A stretch of DNA of 64,000 nucleotides from Sediminicola sp040566555 (GTDB taxonomy: Bacteria; Bacteroidota; Bacteroidia; Flavobacteriales; Flavobacteriaceae), in assembly GCF_040566555.1 (NCBI RefSeq), contig NZ_JBEWYP010000003.1, forward strand, positions 310,001-374,000, in the 5' to 3' direction. The position numbers and the translations under genes were made by a program. Below the pieces are notes generated by a model. The model ran no database searches. It saw only the letters and a list, made by a program, of their open reading frames with translations, and was not told the DNA's origin. Positions 40,963 to 50,790 of the stretch are shown piece after piece. Each line of letters begins with the position of its first letter. Within the stretch, counting starts at the first letter, position 1.

Positions 40963-43740
40963 ATGTCCACGATATTAGATGTCAATCCAAAGCACAATAT
41001 TATTATAAAGGGTGCCAAATTGCACAACTTAAAAAATATAGACGTTGTAATTCCCCGAAACAAGCTTGTGGTTATTACCGGTTTATCCGGTTCCGGGAAA
41101 TCCAGCTTGGCTTTTGATACCCTTTATGCGGAGGGACAACGTCGCTATGTGGAATCCCTTTCATCCTACGCAAGACAATTTTTGGGGAAATTAGACAAGC
41201 CAAAGGTAGACTATATAAAAGGAATAGCGCCTGCAATTGCTATTGAACAAAAAGTTAATTCCACAAATCCCAGATCCACGGTAGGAACCACCACCGAAAT
41301 ATATGATTACCTGAAATTACTCTTTGCCCGAATTGGAAAAACCATTTCTCCAATTTCTGGCTTGGAGGTTAAAAAACATACGGTTGCCAATGTAGTGGAC
41401 CACATTAAAAACTATGAAGAGGGAAAAAAGTTACTGCTTCTTGCTCCCATCCAAATTAAAGCCGACAGAGATCCTATAAAATCATTACAGCTATTTTCCA
41501 AACAAGGATACGCCAGAATTAAATATAAAGGAGAGGTAATTCGCATAGATGATACCATTACAGAAATAGACAGGACGTTTGATCTCGTTGTGGATCGAAT
41601 CATCACCAAGGATGATGAAGACTTTTATAATAGATTGGCAAATGCAATTGATACTGCCTTTTTTGAAGGGAAGGGAGATTGTATAATTGAAGAGTTGGAA
41701 AGTGGCGAACAAATTCATTTTAGTAATAAATTTGAATTGGACGGTATGCAGTTCCTTGAACCTAACGTGCACCTTTTCAGTTTTAACAATCCCTATGGAG
41801 CATGTGCGAAATGTGAGGGTTATGGAGACGTTATAGGAATCGACGAGGATTTGGTAATCCCGAACACCTCCTTATCGGTCTACGAAAATGCAATTTTCCC
41901 TTGGCGTGGGGAAAGTATGGGCTGGTATAGGGACCAGTTGGTGAATGCGTCATATAAGTTCGATTTTCCCATCCACAAGCCTTGGTTCCAATTAAGTGAG
42001 GAACAAAAACAATTGGTGTGGAACGGAAATTCTCATTTTATAGGTATTGACAAGTTCTTCCAGACCTTGGAAGAAAAGAGTTATAAAATCCAAAATAGGG
42101 TTATGCTGTCCAGATATAGGGGCAAAACCAAATGTAATGTCTGTAAAGGGAACAGATTAAGGAAGGAGACCGATTACGTAAAGGTCTCCGGAAAATCAAT
42201 TTCTGAACTGGTAGAATTGCCAATTGCCAAACTTATCAAGTTCTTCGATGAGTTTTCCTTGAGCAAGCATGATGAACAAATAGCATCCCGCCTTTTGGTT
42301 GAAATAAAGAGTAGGTTGGGATTTCTGAACAAGGTGGGTTTAACCTATCTTACCTTAAACAGAAAATCTAACAGCTTATCGGGTGGGGAAAGCCAACGTA
42401 TCAATTTGGCGACTTCCTTGGGGAGTAGCCTGGTTGGGTCCATGTATATATTGGATGAACCGAGTATTGGATTACATCCCAAGGATACCGAGAACTTAAT
42501 TGATGTTTTAAAATCGTTACGGGATCTTGGAAACACGGTTATTGTGGTGGAACACGATGAAGATATAATGAAGGCCGCAGATGAAGTCATAGATATTGGG
42601 CCGGAAGCAGGTACCCATGGCGGACATGTAGTGGCCCATGGTACAATGCAGGATATTTTGAACTCCACATCTTTAACCGCTAAATATCTCAATGGAACCA
42701 TGGCTATTGAGGTTCCCAAGCAAAGAAGACAATATAAAAATCATATTCATATTAGTGGAGCTAGGGAAAACAATCTAAAAAATATAGATGTAACCTTCCC
42801 ATTAGAAGTACTTACAGTTATTACGGGTGTGTCCGGTAGTGGGAAAAGCACATTGGTGAAAAACTTATTATATCCTATAATATTAAAGGAAGTCGGGGGC
42901 TATGGACAGAAGGCCGGGCAGTATTCTGAGGTAGAAGGGAACTTTTCCACTATTAAACATGTTGAGTTTGTAGACCAGAACCCCATTGGGCGATCTTCGA
43001 GATCCAACCCTGTAACCTATATAAAGGCCTATGATGATATACGTAATTTATTTGCCAATCAAAAGCTGAGCAAATTAAGAGGATACCAGGCCAAGCACTT
43101 CTCTTTTAACGTAGATGGTGGCCGTTGTGAAAAATGTAAAGGAGAGGGAGAGATCACGGTAGAAATGCAATTTATGGCCGATGTCCATCTAGAATGCGAC
43201 GCATGTAACGGTAAGAGGTTTAAAAAAGAAATTCTTGAAGTGAAATTTGAGGATATCAATATTGACGATGTTCTGAACATGACCATTGATGATGCCATTG
43301 AATTTTTTAATAAGCACCAGCAAACCAAAATAAAAGGCAAGCTAAAACCTTTACAGGATGTAGGTTTGGGGTATGTAACCCTTGGTCAGTCCTCCTCTAC
43401 CCTATCTGGAGGAGAAGCACAACGGATTAAACTCGCATCTTTTTTAGTAAAAGGTAGCAACAAGGAAAAGGCACTCTTTATTTTTGATGAACCTACAACT
43501 GGACTTCACTTCCACGATATTAAAAAACTAATGAAATCCTTTGACGCACTAATTTCGAAAGGTCACTCTATAGTCGTCATTGAGCACAATATAGATCTAA
43601 TCAAATGTGCCGATTATATCATCGATCTAGGTCCGGAAGGAGGGGAAAATGGGGGGCAATTAATGGCTCAGGGAACCCCAGAAGAAGTTGCTAAAAATAA
43701 AAAATCATTTACCGCACATTACCTAAAAGAAAAAATTTAG
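40963..43740 (+). CDS. uvrA: Excinuclease ABC subunit A
   Basis: A 925-residue damage-recognition ATPase of nucleotide excision repair. Two ABC modules are present: Walker A GLSGSGKSSLAFDT near residue 42 and GVSGSGKSTLVKN near 625; signatures NSLSGGESQRINLA and STLSGGEAQRIKLA. Zinc modules are CAKCEGYGD...CNVCKGNR and CEKCKGEGE...CDACNGKR. Length and layout are normal. It stands alone with its own promoter. Confidence 0.97.
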   Translation: MSTILDVNPKHNIIIKGAKLHNLKNIDVVIPRNKLVVITGLSGSGKSSLAFDTLYAEGQRRYVESLSSYARQFLGKLDKPKVDYIKGIAPAIAIEQKVNSTNPRSTVGTTTEIYDYLKLLFARIGKTISPISGLEVKKHTVANVVDHIKNYEEGKKLLLLAPIQIKADRDPIKSLQLFSKQGYARIKYKGEVIRIDDTITEIDRTFDLVVDRIITKDDEDFYNRLANAIDTAFFEGKGDCIIEELESGEQIHFSNKFELDGMQFLEPNVHLFSFNNPYGACAKCEGYGDVIGIDEDLVIPNTSLSVYENAIFPWRGESMGWYRDQLVNASYKFDFPIHKPWFQLSEEQKQLVWNGNSHFIGIDKFFQTLEEKSYKIQNRVMLSRYRGKTKCNVCKGNRLRKETDYVKVSGKSISELVELPIAKLIKFFDEFSLSKHDEQIASRLLVEIKSRLGFLNKVGLTYLTLNRKSNSLSGGESQRINLATSLGSSLVGSMYILDEPSIGLHPKDTENLIDVLKSLRDLGNTVIVVEHDEDIMKAADEVIDIGPEAGTHGGHVVAHGTMQDILNSTSLTAKYLNGTMAIEVPKQRRQYKNHIHISGARENNLKNIDVTFPLEVLTVITGVSGSGKSTLVKNLLYPIILKEVGGYGQKAGQYSEVEGNFSTIKHVEFVDQNPIGRSSRSNPVTYIKAYDDIRNLFANQKLSKLRGYQAKHFSFNVDGGRCEKCKGEGEITVEMQFMADVHLECDACNGKRFKKEILEVKFEDINIDDVLNMTIDDAIEFFNKHQQTKIKGKLKPLQDVGLGYVTLGQSSSTLSGGEAQRIKLASFLVKGSNKEKALFIFDEPTTGLHFHDIKKLMKSFDALISKGHSIVVIEHNIDLIKCADYIIDLGPEGGENGGQLMAQGTPEEVAKNKKSFTAHYLKEKI

Positions 43741-43798
43741 ACCTTAATATATTTTTATATAATTGATTATCAGATACTTAAATGTATTTGACATTTTT

Positions 43799-43814
43799 TG
43801 GCACGCTCTTTGAA
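43799..43814 (+). promoter_or_regulatory. Sigma-54-like -24/-12 site
   Basis: TGGCACG-CTCT-TTGAA: the -24 element TGGCACG is perfect and the spacing GG-N10 to the -12 position is correct; the -12 element reads TTGA rather than TTGC. It lies about 52 bases before the ATG of the secreted repeat protein, a normal distance. One base differs from consensus, so it is a candidate only. Confidence 0.4.
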
Positions 43815-43866
43815 ATAAGGTAATCAAATGTAAATAGTTACATTCTGAACTTTAAAACCTTATATC

Positions 43867-45165
43867 ATGAAAAACTTAATACTCCTTTTTACAGCGATGA
43901 TCTTTGGTGCTTCCAGCGCCATGGCTGTTACGGTAGAAGATAAGGTTGCACTACGCAATGCTTATAATTACAACAACTCATTTATTTTTGTTGAAGATGG
44001 CATTACGTTTTCAGTATATCCAGACGGAGAATTCGATTTCTATATAGATGATAGAGCTGGAGTAAACGCCAATGTAAACTTTAGAAATGTTAATATCACT
44101 TATAACTCTGGATACGACTATAACCCATATGTACAATATGACGATTATGGTGCAGTAATACAAGTAGAGAATATTCCAATATATTATGATTATTACGGTC
44201 GGGTTACCCAAGTGGGCAACGTAGATATCTCTTACAATAGAGGTAGAGTTAATAGATTAGGTGGACTATATGTGTACTATAATAGAAATGGGGCATTCAG
44301 TCACCATACTGGGTACATCAATGTTTATAATAGATATTATGTTTACAGACCCTTTCACAACTATTTTGCAAGACCTGCAGTAGGATTATGTCTTGTATAC
44401 AATAGGCCTTATAGAAGGTATTACGAACCTGTTAGATATACATATTATAGACCTTACTATAACAACTATAGAAAATCCTATGCCAAATTTGGTCGTGAGC
44501 ATAAATACAAAAAAGACCATTATAGAAGGTCAGACGTGTATAGAAATGACAGACGTGTTGTTGCAAGGGATAATAATTCCAGAAGAGATAATGGATACAG
44601 AACGTCAGGTAATGTTATTAAAAGAACTGAAAGTAGAAGTGTAGACTATTCAAGAAATGGGAAATCTAACAGAAATGATAGATCTAACTATGATTCTAAA
44701 AGGAACACGGACTATTCCAGAAACGATAAGTCGAACAGATCGGTTAGGGACAACTATGATTCAAAAAGGAGTGTTGACAATTCCAGAAATGGAAATTCTA
44801 AAAGAACAGATAGGTCCAACTATGATTCTAAAAGAAGTACTGACCGAAACGTAGGAGAAAACAGAACGTCGAGGCCTACAGTAAACAGAACAGTAACAAA
44901 AAAAGAAGTTTCAAGGACTCCTAGGAGTACTACAGCGACAAGAACCAGTAAATCCTACAAAAAACCGGAAGGTAGAAGTTCTGGTAGGACGGTAACGACA
45001 AGAACCCAAAAATCGGTTTCTTCAAAGTCTAATGGTTCTAGAAATTCTAAAAGTGCAAAGGTGTCTTCCAGGACCTCCACTCCAAGTCGTGTGAGCAAGG
45101 CAGCTACCAGTACTAGAAGAAGTAGTGCTTCAAGCTCTAGAGGAAGAAGCTCAAGAGATTATTAA
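43867..45165 (+). CDS. Secreted Tyr/Arg/Ser-rich repeat protein
   Basis: A 432-residue protein with a signal peptide (KNLILLFTAMIFGASSAMA, cleavage about residue 20). The first 200 residues are Tyr- and Asn-rich with beta-strand-like repeats around conserved YDDYG, YYDYYGR and VGNVDI; the rest is a highly basic, disordered Arg/Ser/Lys/Asn region. Residues 260-325 are three near-identical 22-residue repeats (DYSRNGKSN..., 66 bases each, 44644-44841). It resembles flavobacterial secreted proteins of unknown function. A sigma-54-like site precedes it and a strong terminator follows. Confidence 0.8.
   Translation: MKNLILLFTAMIFGASSAMAVTVEDKVALRNAYNYNNSFIFVEDGITFSVYPDGEFDFYIDDRAGVNANVNFRNVNITYNSGYDYNPYVQYDDYGAVIQVENIPIYYDYYGRVTQVGNVDISYNRGRVNRLGGLYVYYNRNGAFSHHTGYINVYNRYYVYRPFHNYFARPAVGLCLVYNRPYRRYYEPVRYTYYRPYYNNYRKSYAKFGREHKYKKDHYRRSDVYRNDRRVVARDNNSRRDNGYRTSGNVIKRTESRSVDYSRNGKSNRNDRSNYDSKRNTDYSRNDKSNRSVRDNYDSKRSVDNSRNGNSKRTDRSNYDSKRSTDRNVGENRTSRPTVNRTVTKKEVSRTPRSTTATRTSKSYKKPEGRSSGRTVTTRTQKSVSSKSNGSRNSKSAKVSSRTSTPSRVSKAATSTRRSSASSSRGRSSRDY
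44644..44841 (+). repeat. Three tandem 66-bp coding repeats
   Basis: Units at 44644-44709, 44710-44775 and 44776-44841 encode 22-residue repeats, each ending in a YDSKR motif. Nucleotide copies differ at synonymous and nonsynonymous sites, so the duplication is not recent. They keep the frame of the gene. Confidence 0.85.
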
Positions 45166-45200
45166 AAATATAGTTTTTAGGTTGGTTAGTTAGTTGTTTA

Positions 45201-45235
45201 ACCCCCGCGTCAATTAATTGATGCGGGGGTTTTTA
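45201..45235 (+). terminator. Terminator after the repeat protein gene
   Basis: ACCCCCGCGTCAATT (45201-45215) pairs with AATTGATGCGGGGGT (45216-45230; one G-T pair) and is followed by TTTTATTTT. The convergent flippase gene ends at 45259, so it may serve both strands. Confidence 0.88.
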
Positions 45236-45258
45236 TTTTCGGTAAACCCATCTTTTCC

Positions 45259-46719
45259 TTATCCTTTTCTCTTGAGGTATTTGGAAAGAAGTCCAAACAC
45301 ATCCTCTGATATTCTGAACCGATAAAGTACCCCAATGTAGAATAAGGTAATCAAGCTGCCTTTCATAAGGATATTTACCACAGGATGAAAAGCAAATTGT
45401 AAGGAGATAAACAAAACGATGATGACTAATAACAGCGCCAGAACTTTTAAGGTTTCCACCGTAAAGGGCTGTATTCCAAATTTCATCTTGACATAAACCA
45501 ATTTTATGGTGTTGTATATGAAAATCGCAGTAAATGTGGCAAATGCAGCGCCATTAATACCGTATTTTGGAATGAGCCATAGATTTAATAATATGGTACC
45601 TACTGCCAACAGCACGCCCATGACCAATACGGCCCTATAGAAATCGGAGTTGTATAAGATGGCATTGTTATTTCCCATTAACGCGTCGTATACTTTAGCC
45701 AAACCAATTAATAGGACCACGACAAATCCGCCTCTATAGGCTTCAGGTAATAAATAATAAAGGTCATTAAGGTTCAATATGATCAGCACAAACAATAATC
45801 CCGAAACTATAAACAAGGTCAAGGAACTCTTTTCATATAGCTTTTTCATGCCTAATGTATCCTTATTGTTCAATAATTCAGCAGTTAAAGGATAGGCTAT
45901 CTGGTGCATGGATCTTGCTGGTACTGCGATGACTGTTGCTATAAATATGGCCACACTGTAATAGGCAACATTTTCAATTTGTATAAACTGGTTGATCATA
46001 AAACGATCCACTTCCAACAAAATGACAGAGGCAGAACCTCCTAAAATAATGAGAGTACTATAATTGAGTATACTGGGTGTACTTTTGGGAAATGAAAAAT
46101 TCAGCCTGGGCATCCTTAATTGATAGGCATAAATTTTCATTAAAATGGTGCGCATTAAATAGACCCCTACCATTGCCTTTAAAAATACATCAATTGAAAT
46201 GAAGTCATAATACACCAAGAACAATAAAATGGTAACTCCTATCCTGGCAAAGACCTCCTTCATAAAATTACCAAAAACAGATTTCATCCTAATTCTTGCC
46301 CAAGAATAGAACACCTCAAAATAGGCCATGGCAAACCCAATCAAAAATATGTACCAAACATAACCTTTCACGATAGGGTTCTCCTGCGATAAAAAGTCCC
46401 CGATCCTAATATAGCCAAAATACGTAATGGCCGTAGCAGGAATTATTAGAAACAGAGGAAGGATCAGCATTAAAGTAAGGAAACCATCGGCACTGTTTTT
46501 ATCCTCAAAAGCACTGTAATATTTTACCAAGGTATTTGGTACCCCAAAGGCCAACAAGGGCATCAATATAGCCGAGGTGGATAAAATAACGCCTACCAAT
46601 CCATAATATTCATCGGTAAGAAAGCGGGTATAGAGAAAGAGGGTATTGATAGCACCAATGCCGAACCCAAAGTAGGTTACCAGGGTATTTTTAAAAGATT
46701 GCTTAAATATTATCCCCAT
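45259..46719 (-). CDS. Polysaccharide flippase (Wzx/MATE-like)
   Basis: A 486-residue integral membrane protein with about 12-14 transmembrane helices of the oligosaccharide flippase family, which moves lipid-linked glycan units across the inner membrane. Conserved traits are the N-terminal FKNTLVTYFGFGIGAINTL and a central ARIRMKSVFGNF loop. It starts 1 base beyond the stop of the glycosyltransferase gene, so it is translationally coupled and is the last gene of the YfhO-GT-flippase run. Confidence 0.85.
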   Translation of the reverse strand: MGIIFKQSFKNTLVTYFGFGIGAINTLFLYTRFLTDEYYGLVGVILSTSAILMPLLAFGVPNTLVKYYSAFEDKNSADGFLTLMLILPLFLIIPATAITYFGYIRIGDFLSQENPIVKGYVWYIFLIGFAMAYFEVFYSWARIRMKSVFGNFMKEVFARIGVTILLFLVYYDFISIDVFLKAMVGVYLMRTILMKIYAYQLRMPRLNFSFPKSTPSILNYSTLIILGGSASVILLEVDRFMINQFIQIENVAYYSVAIFIATVIAVPARSMHQIAYPLTAELLNNKDTLGMKKLYEKSSLTLFIVSGLLFVLIILNLNDLYYLLPEAYRGGFVVVLLIGLAKVYDALMGNNNAILYNSDFYRAVLVMGVLLAVGTILLNLWLIPKYGINGAAFATFTAIFIYNTIKLVYVKMKFGIQPFTVETLKVLALLLVIIVLFISLQFAFHPVVNILMKGSLITLFYIGVLYRFRISEDVFGLLSKYLKRKG

Positions 46720-47990
46720 TAGATCAACTGTGCTAATTTCCTTGTAAGTTCCCTCCTACTGAATTGTTCTATATGCCTACTCTTAACGTAAAGTTCTTTC
46801 TTTTGATATGAAATGAACCATTCTAACAGCTGTGCTTTCATTGCCTGAGCCTCCATATAGTTAAATGCGCTTCCAGTATGGGTTTCTGCAATCATTTGGG
46901 CTACTTCCCATCCTTCTGGACCCACTCCTAAAATTGGGCGATCCGCAGCAATATATTCAAAGAATTTTCCTGGGATAATTCCCTTTGTTTCTTCGCTATC
47001 TATTTCTACCAATAATAATATCTGAGAGCTTTGTTGCCTTTCAATTGCTTTTTCATGCGAAACATAGCCCTCCAGGCGGACGTATGGTTCCAATCCGTGA
47101 CCTTGGATAGATTCTAATACATCTTTACTAACTACCCCAATCAATTGAAGTTCCAAGTTTTTCTTAAAATCAGAATTCTCCTCTGTAAGTTCCTTTAAAG
47201 CCTGCCATAATACTATTGGATTTCTACCAGATAACAAGGACCCAATATGTGAAATGGTGAATGCATCGTCCAATTTTTGGGAAGAAACCTTAAGGGTATC
47301 AAACCCATTTGTAATAACCGTTATAGGTTGGTCCGTAATATTAGAAAATTCTTTTTTGGTGGTGTTACTGGTTACGATTATTGAATCTGCCTGGTTCAGC
47401 ACTTCAGATTCCAATTGAAGGTGACTCTTTTGTGATCTTTTGGTAAGTTTTAATTTCTTATGATAACCAATGGAAGTCCAAGGGTCCCTAAAATCGGCTA
47501 TCCATTGTATACTATTAATTGCCTTGAGTTCCAATCCAATAAGGTGTACACTATGTGGAGGCCCTGTGGTAATAATCGTTTCTATACCCTCCTCATCTAT
47601 TACCTGCTGTAAATACCTTACGGATGGCTTTACCCAAAATTTCCTTGCATCAGGGATAAAAAGATTTCCACGGATCCATAACAGTACTTTTTCTAAAAGT
47701 GACTGATCTTTTGTCTGGATAATCCCTGAGCTGATTCTTTTTGTTTTCTTTTTGGAAAAAATACTGGCCAATTGGTAGGGCTCAAATATTTTCTGTTTGT
47801 AAATTTTAATCCCTTCCGGAATCTCATTTTCAAAAGTACTATCTGTAAGAGGGTATTCAGGATTTTCAGGAACATATACAACCGGTTCCACCTCAAAATC
47901 CCTTAGATATTTTACGAATTTCAACCATCGCTGTACCCCGGGCCCCCCAGCAGGAGGCCAATAATAAGTGATGATGAGGGCCTTTTTCAT
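46719..47990 (-). CDS. Glycosyltransferase (GT4-like)
   Basis: A 423-residue glycosyltransferase with a GT-B fold. The N-terminal YYWPPAGGPGVQRWLKFVKYL motif and the C-terminal GIIPGKFFEYIAADRPILGVGPEGWE donor-binding segment (E-x7-E-like region) fit the GT4 group working on surface polysaccharides in Bacteroidota. It starts on the stop of the YfhO gene and ends on the flippase start, so three genes act together in one glycan pathway. Sugar specificity is unknown. Confidence 0.85.
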   Translation of the reverse strand: MKKALIITYYWPPAGGPGVQRWLKFVKYLRDFEVEPVVYVPENPEYPLTDSTFENEIPEGIKIYKQKIFEPYQLASIFSKKKTKRISSGIIQTKDQSLLEKVLLWIRGNLFIPDARKFWVKPSVRYLQQVIDEEGIETIITTGPPHSVHLIGLELKAINSIQWIADFRDPWTSIGYHKKLKLTKRSQKSHLQLESEVLNQADSIIVTSNTTKKEFSNITDQPITVITNGFDTLKVSSQKLDDAFTISHIGSLLSGRNPIVLWQALKELTEENSDFKKNLELQLIGVVSKDVLESIQGHGLEPYVRLEGYVSHEKAIERQQSSQILLLVEIDSEETKGIIPGKFFEYIAADRPILGVGPEGWEVAQMIAETHTGSAFNYMEAQAMKAQLLEWFISYQKKELYVKSRHIEQFSRRELTRKLAQLI

Positions 47991-50425
47991 TACGATTCTT
48001 CCTTTTTACGGAAATTCCTTAAAGAAAAACCGATACCACCTAGGATAAAAAGACCTAATAGCAACGTGCTGGCCAGGGTAATGGTTCCACCGGTTTCAAT
48101 CACCTCTGGTTCAAATTTAAATTCTATTTTATGGTTCCCGGCAGGTACCTTCATGGCCCTAAGGATATAGTTCACTTTAAAATGGGGGATTTTTATCCCG
48201 TCTATATAGGCATTCCATCCATTGGCATAATACATCTCGGAAAAAACGGCCACTGCCTCTTGTCCATTTATAGACCTATAGGTCAAGTGATTGGGACTAT
48301 AATTAGTAAGCTTAATTGTCGCCGTGGAATCCTTTTGAAAGGAAAGGGGTGTGATATTTGGAAAGTCATTGGTATTAATGACCGCTTCATTCATAACATC
48401 CAGACTGTCCAGAGCTTGAATTTCCTGATTGGCATTTTTCACGGGAAGCAAGGTATTTACAAACCATGCATTTCCGTTGGCATAAGGATTCAATGCCGGA
48501 TAGTCTCTCCCCTCTTCGTCTTGCTGTACCACGTATTTCACGTTGAGCATATTCAAAACGCGCATATTGTTCATATACACGTGAAAATCGAACAAATCCT
48601 GCAAAGCTGCTGGTTTTGCGGCATGATAACCTCCAATAGATTGATGGAAATAGGATGTTCTGGCTCCATTTAAACCTTCAGACGGGTCATATACCCTAAA
48701 AACTCCAGGGTCTTTGGCTATCTGCTTATCCATTGCAGTTTCCTGAAAAGGCTCCTCCATTTGTCTTGCACGAACAAAATCATCCTCGTTTACATATCGA
48801 AGACCAATTCCTACGAGGTCAAATAACAATAATAATCCCAAGGCCAGCGTCAATATATTTTCTTTAATTCGCTCCTTGATGTAGAGCCAAATTGCTACGG
48901 CAGCCAAAAGAACATACACCAAAGACCGGATTAGGTCACTGATATAAACAGATTCCCTATCCAACTGAATCATGGTCATTATTTCATCTCCGAAATATTT
49001 CCTGTAAGTATCATCACTTTGTCCCACAAAATCGAACGTGCCCTTTAAAAGGAAAAGTAGAATCACAAAGCCTAAAACAACCAAAACCGAAATCTTTAGC
49101 GCATTTAATTTTCTGGACTTCTCCAGGGAAGGTTTAAATAATTCCACCAAGGCCATTATTGCCATGATTGGCGCACATAATTCCAGGATCACCTGTATGG
49201 ACGATACGGCCCTGAACTTATCGTACAAAGGAAAAAACTCAATCATAAAGTCGGTCAACAGACCAAAGTTCTTGCCCCATGAAAGTAATAGCGCCATAAT
49301 GGTTCCTCCAACGAGCCACCATTTGACTCTTCCCTTAACCAAAATAATCCCTAATATAAACAGGAAGAATACAATGGCCCCAATATATGCCGGAGCAGCT
49401 ACAATAGGTTGGTCTCCCCAGTATAAGGGTAGTCCGCTTGTAAATTCCAAGGCTTTGGATCTAGAAAGACCTTGATTGGTTAAATAGGTATAGGCATTGG
49501 ATTCCGTCCCCAGATTTTCACTATTTGATCCCCCGAACAGCCTGGGAACAAATAAATTCATAGATTCTGCGATACCGTAACTGTATTGGGTGATATACTC
49601 CTTATCCAATCCACTGGTACTTGCCTTTGGAGATCCATCAGGGTTAATGGTCAGTTCTGTTTTCCCCCTGGTACTCCAATCAGCGTACTCCTTGGTAGCC
49701 ATTAGGCTAGTGGCATTCACAAGAATCCCCAAGAATACAGCACCAACTAAAATTCCCACTGAAATAAAGAAATTTTTTAGAGTCTTGTTTATGATGGCAT
49801 CAATTAAATATGCAATTCCCACGACCAGTACCAATAACATAAAATAATAGGTCATTTGATAGTGATTGGCGCTTATTTCAAGGGCCATTGCCAAAGCTGT
49901 AAGGATGAATCCCCAAATATATTTTTTCCTGAAGGTCAGGACAATTCCCGCGAGAATAAGTGGCAAGTAGCCAATAGCGTGTGCTTTGGCATTGTGGCCA
50001 ACTCCTAATATAATGATTAGGTAAGTAGAAAACCCGAAGGCCAATGCCCCTATGACTGCCAGTCTGTAATCCACCTTCATACAACACAAAAGGATATAGA
50101 AACCAATGAAATATAAGAATAGGTAATCGGCAGGTCTAGGTAAAAACCGGATGAGCCGGTCTAATTGCTTTACATAATTGTGCGGATAGTTGGCTCCTAA
50201 TTGGTACGTGGGCATCCCTCCAAAGGCACTATTGGTCCAATAGGGCTCTTTCCCATTGGTATTCCTGAAATCGGCCTGTTCCTTGGCCATTCCAGTATAC
50301 TGGGCAATATCGGATTGAAAAATTTTCTTCCCCTGTAATACCGGGTGGAAATATGCTAAAGAAGCAATTATAAAAAGAACAAGAACAAAGAAATGTACAA
50401 AAAGCGCTTTAATGCCGATTTTCAT
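47990..50425 (-). CDS. YfhO-family membrane protein
   Basis: An 811-residue membrane protein of the YfhO family. It has an N-terminal transmembrane helix followed by about ten more helices, then a soluble domain near the C terminus (RVYDPSEGLNGARTSYFHQSIGGYHAAK) and a final helix. Members resemble GT-C glycosyltransferases and some help glycosylate lipoteichoic acid or add sugars to lipid carriers. It begins the leftward glycan run after DUF4834 and overlaps the GT gene at the stop codon. Confidence 0.85.
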   Translation of the reverse strand: MKIGIKALFVHFFVLVLFIIASLAYFHPVLQGKKIFQSDIAQYTGMAKEQADFRNTNGKEPYWTNSAFGGMPTYQLGANYPHNYVKQLDRLIRFLPRPADYLFLYFIGFYILLCCMKVDYRLAVIGALAFGFSTYLIIILGVGHNAKAHAIGYLPLILAGIVLTFRKKYIWGFILTALAMALEISANHYQMTYYFMLLVLVVGIAYLIDAIINKTLKNFFISVGILVGAVFLGILVNATSLMATKEYADWSTRGKTELTINPDGSPKASTSGLDKEYITQYSYGIAESMNLFVPRLFGGSNSENLGTESNAYTYLTNQGLSRSKALEFTSGLPLYWGDQPIVAAPAYIGAIVFFLFILGIILVKGRVKWWLVGGTIMALLLSWGKNFGLLTDFMIEFFPLYDKFRAVSSIQVILELCAPIMAIMALVELFKPSLEKSRKLNALKISVLVVLGFVILLFLLKGTFDFVGQSDDTYRKYFGDEIMTMIQLDRESVYISDLIRSLVYVLLAAVAIWLYIKERIKENILTLALGLLLLFDLVGIGLRYVNEDDFVRARQMEEPFQETAMDKQIAKDPGVFRVYDPSEGLNGARTSYFHQSIGGYHAAKPAALQDLFDFHVYMNNMRVLNMLNVKYVVQQDEEGRDYPALNPYANGNAWFVNTLLPVKNANQEIQALDSLDVMNEAVINTNDFPNITPLSFQKDSTATIKLTNYSPNHLTYRSINGQEAVAVFSEMYYANGWNAYIDGIKIPHFKVNYILRAMKVPAGNHKIEFKFEPEVIETGGTITLASTLLLGLFILGGIGFSLRNFRKKEES

Positions 50426-50446
50426 GTTTGGTGGTTGTGGTTTTAA

Positions 50447-50710
50447 TTAATCAATTTCCTCAAAATCTATGTATTCCCCAACTTTATTGGAGGATTTTGA
50501 GGTTGTGCCCTTTTTTTTCTCTATGATTACTTCTCCCGCTTTCTCTTCATTAGGGGAAGGTTGGTTGGGAAATCCACCAAACTTTTCCTTAAAATGCTGC
50601 TCCGTTTTTTTTGCAGCGTATCGTAATATTTTCGGACCAAACCATTTAGCTAATATTTTAATGAAAAAATATACTAACAGAATGATTAATACCGTTCTTA
50701 ACAAACCCAT
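50447..50710 (-). CDS. DUF4834 family small membrane protein
   Basis: An 87-residue protein with one N-terminal helix (LLRTVLIILLVYFFIKILAKWF, residues 3-24) and a charged tail with KKTEQHFKEKFGGFP. From memory this fits DUF4834, a short flavobacterial protein often beside YfhO. Function unknown. First gene of the leftward run; a -7-like TATTTTTG lies on the minus strand at 50738-50731. Confidence 0.75.
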   Translation of the reverse strand: MGLLRTVLIILLVYFFIKILAKWFGPKILRYAAKKTEQHFKEKFGGFPNQPSPNEEKAGEVIIEKKKGTTSKSSNKVGEYIDFEEID

Positions 50711-50790
50711 ATTAATTCAAAAATTTATATCAAAAATACAATTCTAGCGTTGTATAAATAGTTTAAAAGTCATAAAATAATAATAAAAAC

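Noticed and set aside
44644..44841. CRISPR-like repeats
   Set aside because: The three 66-bp units are directly adjacent with no spacers and are in frame in a coding gene.
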